From positions 168,352 to 232,351 of the forward strand of contig CH672375.1 of NCBI GenBank assembly GCA_000153385.1: a stretch of 64,000 bases of DNA. Direction: 5' to 3'. Positions 60,127 through 64,000 of the stretch are shown piece after piece. Both the position numbers and the translations under genes were made by a program. The notes under the pieces are model-generated. The model ran no database searches. It saw nothing but the letters and a program-made list of their open reading frames with translations, and was not told where the DNA came from. The stretch is from Flavobacteria bacterium BBFL7. Lineage in GTDB: Bacteria > Bacteroidota > Bacteroidia > Flavobacteriales > Flavobacteriaceae. The first letter of the stretch is position 1; every line of letters begins with the position of its first letter.

Positions 60127-61548
60127 CTATTTATAACTTCTAGGTCCTAGAAATGATGTCGTGGTAGTTTCTATCAAATCATCTCCACTATAAATCCCAA
60201 TTTCTACACGTTCTTTATCACTCTTTATAGCACCTGTGTGAAGTTCGATGAATAAAGTTCCCTCGGCTAGACCTTCTTTTTCTATATTGAAACCTTGATT
60301 TTTCACTAGGTTTATCTCTCCTTTATGGGATAATAATTTGAAATGAATGTCCTCAATAGAAACTACCGTTTTATTCACCAATTTATAAGTGTATACATTA
60401 CTAATCACATCCTCGCCTTTATGTTCATACAAAGAACCTGGCAACCTTAATACTCGCGCTTCTACATCATTGCGCAATAACATCATACCAGAAAATATAC
60501 CTAATAAAATAGCAAGAACTGCGACGTATCCTTTGAGTCTAGGCGTCCATTGAAACTTATTACCTTTAGTTATATTATCTTCACTAGCATATCGTATGAG
60601 ACCTTTAGGAAGATCAACTTTTTCCATAATGTGATCACATGCATCGATACAGGCCGTACAGTTTACACATTCTAGTTGCGTCCCATTTCTTATATCTATT
60701 CCCGTAGGACATACCTGCACACATTGCCCACAATCTATACAGTCACCTTTTCCTGTTGCTGCGCGATCTTCATTCTTTTTAAATAAGGCACGGCCTTCTT
60801 CTTTCTCACCTCTTTTATGATCATAAGCAACAATAATAGACTTATCGTCTAATAATACACCTTGTAACCTACCGTACGGACACGCGATTATACATACTTG
60901 CTCTCTGAACCATGCAAATACAAAGTAAAATACCGCAGTAAATATGACTAGTGAGATCAAAGTACTTAAGTGAGCAAACGGACCATCTTTGATATATTTA
61001 AAAAGTTGATCACTACCTATTAGATATGCCAAAAAGACATTTGCTATAATAAAAGAGATGATTGCAAATATGAGCCACTTAGTTCCTTTTTTGCGTATTT
61101 TCTCTGCATCCCACTTTTGTTTATCGAGTCTGATTTGCTTTCCTCTATCTCCTTCTATCCAATACTCAATTCTACGAAAAACCATTTCCATAAAAATGGT
61201 CTGTGGACACATCCATCCACAAAATATTCTACCGAATGCGACTGTAAAAAAGATGACAAACACGACACCTATAATCATCATGATTACAAATAGATGAAAA
61301 TCTTGTGGCCAGAAAGGAAATCCAAAAATATTGAATCGTCTTTCCAGTACATTCATCATAATGAACTGGTTGCCATTGACTTTAATAAATGGAGCGGCCA
61401 GTAAAAATGCAAGTAATCCATAACTCACCCATTTACGGTAGTCATAATATTTACCTGATGGTTTTTTAGGATATAGCCAGTTACGTTTTCCATCTTCATT
61501 AATGGTACCGATACTGTCTCTAAAAACTTCATTTTCTGGTGTCTCCAT
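60127..61548 (-). CDS. ccoG: Cytochrome c oxidase accessory protein CcoG (FixG/RdxA)
   Basis: A 473-residue membrane ferredoxin-type protein with several helices. Its two clusters of cysteines are CIDCGQCVQVCPTGIDIRNG and ECVNCTACIDACDHIME, each suited to a 4Fe-4S centre. FGRIFCGWMCPQTIFME is the typical entry motif. A C-terminal Ig-like domain follows. CcoG helps in copper reduction and delivery to cbb3 oxidase. It sits in conserved order after ccoP. Confidence 0.94.
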   Translation of the reverse strand: METPENEVFRDSIGTINEDGKRNWLYPKKPSGKYYDYRKWVSYGLLAFLLAAPFIKVNGNQFIMMNVLERRFNIFGFPFWPQDFHLFVIMMIIGVVFVIFFTVAFGRIFCGWMCPQTIFMEMVFRRIEYWIEGDRGKQIRLDKQKWDAEKIRKKGTKWLIFAIISFIIANVFLAYLIGSDQLFKYIKDGPFAHLSTLISLVIFTAVFYFVFAWFREQVCIIACPYGRLQGVLLDDKSIIVAYDHKRGEKEEGRALFKKNEDRAATGKGDCIDCGQCVQVCPTGIDIRNGTQLECVNCTACIDACDHIMEKVDLPKGLIRYASEDNITKGNKFQWTPRLKGYVAVLAILLGIFSGMMLLRNDVEARVLRLPGSLYEHKGEDVISNVYTYKLVNKTVVSIEDIHFKLLSHKGEINLVKNQGFNIEKEGLAEGTLFIELHTGAIKSDKERVEIGIYSGDDLIETTTTSFLGPRSYK

Positions 61549-61565
61549 TTTTTTGATCTTTAAAC

Positions 61566-62519
61566 TTAATCGTTAAAAGTTACCGCTGTAGAATCTACCT
61601 GAATTTCAGGAGCTACTGGTTCAACAGTATCTTTAGGAGCGTCTGGATCTTCCCATATTTCACCTTCTGGTTCTTTAGGTTCTGCAGGAGTAGTTCCTTG
61701 AAAAGTCATTACATAACTAGCTACTTGAGCCATTTCACTAGGAGATAAATCTGCTTTCCATGATACCATACCTTTACCATCACGTCCACCTTCACTTATT
61801 GTATTAAATACATTTTTAATTCCACCACCTAGAATCCAGTAGCGATCTGTAAGATTAGGTCCTATTCCACCACCACCATCTGCCTTATGACATGCGATAC
61901 AATTATCTTGAAAAATACCTTGCCCAGCTTTAAGATCTGACGCATCAGTAAGTAAGGTTACCGTATTAACATCTATTAAATTCTTTGCCGTTTTCTTGTA
62001 TTCTTCAATTTCCTTTTCAGCAATAGCAACTTCTTGCAAATATTCTTCAGCTTGATCCGGTGCCATATCAAAAACATGATATTTAGTTAGGTATACAACT
62101 CCAAAAAGAATGGTTGCATAGAATAAATAAACCCACCATGGTGGTAAGTTGTTATCTAACTCACGTATACCGTCATAATTATGATCCAGTTCTATTTCAC
62201 CTTCATCTTCAATAGGTTTGCTTCCTAGCATTTTTGCATAAGTCTTTTTAATACCTGCAAACTCTTGCTCTTTACGTTCTATTGTAGCTGCATCATACCT
62301 TTCTTTTGCTTCATCGTTTAAAGTATTGTAAAGTACTCTTTCTAGGGTTTTTACACTAGTTTCTAATAAATATGCACATAGAAACAAAACTCCTAGGATA
62401 AGCCAAATTAAAGGATACTCTTGTACTGCCCAAGTACCTTCTTTACCAGCGACTAGTTCAAATAGAACTAAAGCTAGAATCATAAATATGATTATTCTAA
62501 AAAGTGCTGATTTATTCAT
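61566..62519 (-). CDS. ccoP: cbb3-type cytochrome c oxidase subunit CcoP, single-heme form
   Basis: From ATG 62519 the subunit has 317 residues. This start overlaps the ccoQ stop as ATGAATAA, whereas a longer frame from 62543 would overlap more. Two N-terminal helices precede a charged linker and one c-type heme site, DNCIACHKADGGGGIGPNLT. Most proteobacterial CcoP have two CxxCH motifs; only one is visible. The tail is acidic and Pro-rich. It delivers electrons to CcoNO. Identity is firm from operon order. Confidence 0.92.
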   Translation of the reverse strand: MNKSALFRIIIFMILALVLFELVAGKEGTWAVQEYPLIWLILGVLFLCAYLLETSVKTLERVLYNTLNDEAKERYDAATIERKEQEFAGIKKTYAKMLGSKPIEDEGEIELDHNYDGIRELDNNLPPWWVYLFYATILFGVVYLTKYHVFDMAPDQAEEYLQEVAIAEKEIEEYKKTAKNLIDVNTVTLLTDASDLKAGQGIFQDNCIACHKADGGGGIGPNLTDRYWILGGGIKNVFNTISEGGRDGKGMVSWKADLSPSEMAQVASYVMTFQGTTPAEPKEPEGEIWEDPDAPKDTVEPVAPEIQVDSTAVTFND

Positions 62520-62703
62520 CTTCTTGGGTTTTAATTGGTTCATTTAATGGCATCTCACTTAAAGTATTGATGTGATCTTTTTTTGCAGTAAACACATATA
62601 GAAATAATAAAGTGAAGAATGTAAAAAATATAAGGAGTGATATAATCGGATATATGGACACGCCTTCTATAGCTTCTAGATTTCCTTTTATAAATTTGAG
62701 CAT
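62512..62703 (-). CDS. ccoQ: CcoQ-like small subunit of cbb3 oxidase
   Basis: A 63-residue membrane protein with one central helix (YPIISLLIFFTFFTLLFLYV) and a charged C-terminal tail. Its place between ccoNO and ccoP matches CcoQ. Small subunits of this kind are poorly conserved. It starts three bases after the ccoNO stop and its end overlaps the ccoP start, so it belongs to a tightly coupled operon. Confidence 0.85.
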   Translation of the reverse strand: MLKFIKGNLEAIEGVSIYPIISLLIFFTFFTLLFLYVFTAKKDHINTLSEMPLNEPIKTQEDE

Positions 62704-62706
62704 GGC

Positions 62707-64000
62707 TTAGTCGTTTTGATTAATACTTAAATCCTCGGCGTTTTTTACCTTGATATCTGTCCCTAGACGTTGTAAGTAAGCGATAATAGAGACCACTTCT
62801 CTATCTCTCATTTCAACAAACTCTTCTCCATTTTCCTCTGCATATTTTTTATCTGCATTATAGATTTTTGCAAAGTCTGGATCATTCATTAAGCTCTTTT
62901 CTATTTTAAGAGCTTGAGAAGCCATTGTTTCAGGAGCATTCTCAATATCTGCTGGTGAATATGGGACACCTAGACTTACCATCACTTCCATTTTATCCTG
63001 CGTCTGGCTGCGATCATGTTCATTCTCAATTAACCATTTATAGGATGGCATTATAGAACCAGAACTGGTTGTTTGAGGATCATAAAAGTGATTTAAGTGC
63101 CAATTATCATTATACTTCCCACCTACTCTCATTAAATCTGGTCCTGTTCTTTTAGAACCGAATAAGAATGGATGATCATAAACATATTCTCCAGCTTTTG
63201 AATATTCTCCATATCGCTCTACCTCACTACGGAAAGGTCTAATCATTTGCGAGTGACATCCTACACAACCTTCTCTAATATAAATATCTCGACCTTCTAA
63301 CTCTAATGGAGTATATGGTTTCACACTAGAAATAACAGGTATATAATCATCAACCATTAACGATGGTACTATTTGAACTAATCCACCTATTAAAATAGCG
63401 ATAGTAGAATATAAAGTCATTTTTAAAGGTTTTCTTTCCAACCAGGTATGCCATCCTTCACTAGCAGTTCTTTTCTTAGAAACGCGAGTTAATGGAGCTG
63501 CCTCTACTAGCTCGTCTGTGACTGTACTACCTTGTCTCACCGTCATAATCACGTTGTATACAAGAACTAGCATACCAGCGATATATAAAGTTCCTCCTAT
63601 CGCACGCATCCAGTACATAGGCATAATTTCATTTACCGTTTCTAAAAAGTTACCATAAGCAAGTGTGCCATCGGGATTAAACTGTTTCCACATAAATGCT
63701 TGAACAAATCCTGCTACATACATAGGTAATGCATAAAGAATAATACCCAATGTTCCTATCCAGAAATGGAAGTTTGCTAGTTTAGTAGATGCTAATTTTG
63801 TTTTAAAAAGAATCGGAACTAAATAATAAATAATTCCAAAAGTCATAAATCCGTTCCATGCTAGCGCACCTACGTGAACGTGAGCAATAATCCAGTCCGA
63901 GAAGTGGGCAATCGCATTCACATTCTTAAGAGATAGCATAGGCCCTTCAAAAGTTGCCATACCATAACCAGTTATAGCTACAACCATAAATTTCAATACA
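62707..64000 (-). CDS. Fused CcoN-CcoO cbb3-type cytochrome c oxidase, C-terminal part (5' end outside window)
   Basis: The visible part begins in the catalytic CcoN half, with SDWIIAHVHVGALAWNGF (heme and copper ligand region), and passes through more helices. A linker leads into the CcoO half, with one c-type heme motif, GCVGCHSQMIRPFR, and the conserved GPDLMRVGGKY. Fusion of ccoN and ccoO is typical of Bacteroidota. The enzyme reduces oxygen to water at high affinity. The frame is open to the window edge at position 64000, so the N-terminus is not visible. Confidence 0.95.
   Translation of the reverse strand, partial: VLKFMVVAITGYGMATFEGPMLSLKNVNAIAHFSDWIIAHVHVGALAWNGFMTFGIIYYLVPILFKTKLASTKLANFHFWIGTLGIILYALPMYVAGFVQAFMWKQFNPDGTLAYGNFLETVNEIMPMYWMRAIGGTLYIAGMLVLVYNVIMTVRQGSTVTDELVEAAPLTRVSKKRTASEGWHTWLERKPLKMTLYSTIAILIGGLVQIVPSLMVDDYIPVISSVKPYTPLELEGRDIYIREGCVGCHSQMIRPFRSEVERYGEYSKAGEYVYDHPFLFGSKRTGPDLMRVGGKYNDNWHLNHFYDPQTTSSGSIMPSYKWLIENEHDRSQTQDKMEVMVSLGVPYSPADIENAPETMASQALKIEKSLMNDPDFAKIYNADKKYAEENGEEFVEMRDREVVSIIAYLQRLGTDIKVKNAEDLSINQND

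Noticed and set aside
1-64000. tRNA, rRNA or known riboswitch genes
   Set aside because: I scanned intergenic stretches by eye for cloverleaf-like arms and conserved riboswitch cores and saw none; a covariance-model search would be decisive.

Overview
The window is a chromosomal segment of an AT-rich member of the Bacteroidota, most likely a marine Flavobacteriaceae. I infer this from the fused ccoN-ccoO cytochrome oxidase gene, promoters of the TAnnTTTG type, the scarcity of Shine-Dalgarno sequences, TonB/HmuY heme-uptake genes, sensor kinases with two-component propellers, and several secreted proteins that begin with a signal peptide followed by QVGIxT. A 16-bp palindrome, CGCTTTCGCGAAAGCG, occurs more than ten times and is a strong genomic signature. 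A Nonlabens-like genus is possible, but I cannot prove it from sequence alone. I saw no rRNA, tRNA, CRISPR array, complete insertion sequence or prophage.

Layout. 1-0.7 kb: the 3' end of mnmE. 0.76-9.65 kb: a heme/iron acquisition locus with a Fur-family regulator, a HmuY-like lipoprotein and a TonB receptor on the minus strand, then divergently a DUF6607-like protein, an ankyrin protein, a DUF2271 protein, a PepSY-flavodoxin-reductase fusion and a small Cys-containing protein. 9.7-17.8 kb: a type I restriction-modification island (hsdM, hsdS, a GIY-YIG protein, hsdR, then a phospholipase-D-like protein). Short dispersed repeats crowd this island, and two identical repeat copies lie in frame inside hsdM. 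17.8-31.1 kb: mostly single housekeeping or hypothetical genes. They include a HupE-like permease with a His-rich DUF4198 partner, a tandem duplication that left a dead second ychJ, selO, an exonuclease/GIY-YIG fusion, a hemerythrin protein and three small genes.

31.4-45.2 kb: a tight five-gene operon. It encodes an outer-membrane beta-barrel, a secreted protein of about 2,140 residues, a fibronectin-III-like protein, a propeller/Y_Y_Y sensor kinase and a LytTR response regulator. It looks like a self-regulated cell-surface system and is the best candidate here for an undescribed one. 45.3-52.6 kb: minus-strand genes for a YihY/BrkB membrane protein, 5-oxoprolinase subunits PxpC, PxpB and PxpA, an Nramp-fold transporter lacking the canonical metal-binding motifs, a DUF2891 lipoprotein and a GH13 amylase. 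52.8-56.3 kb: a fatty-acid-hydroxylase/sterol-desaturase protein and two paralogous secreted proteins.

56.5-64 kb: heme synthesis (hemJ, hemN) beside a cbb3 oxidase operon (ccoNO, ccoQ, ccoP, ccoG, ccoH, a TauE/SafE-like permease and a small membrane protein). It closes with a terminator, and ccoNO runs off the right edge. The two ends of the window therefore share a heme theme: uptake on the left, synthesis and use in a high-affinity oxidase on the right.
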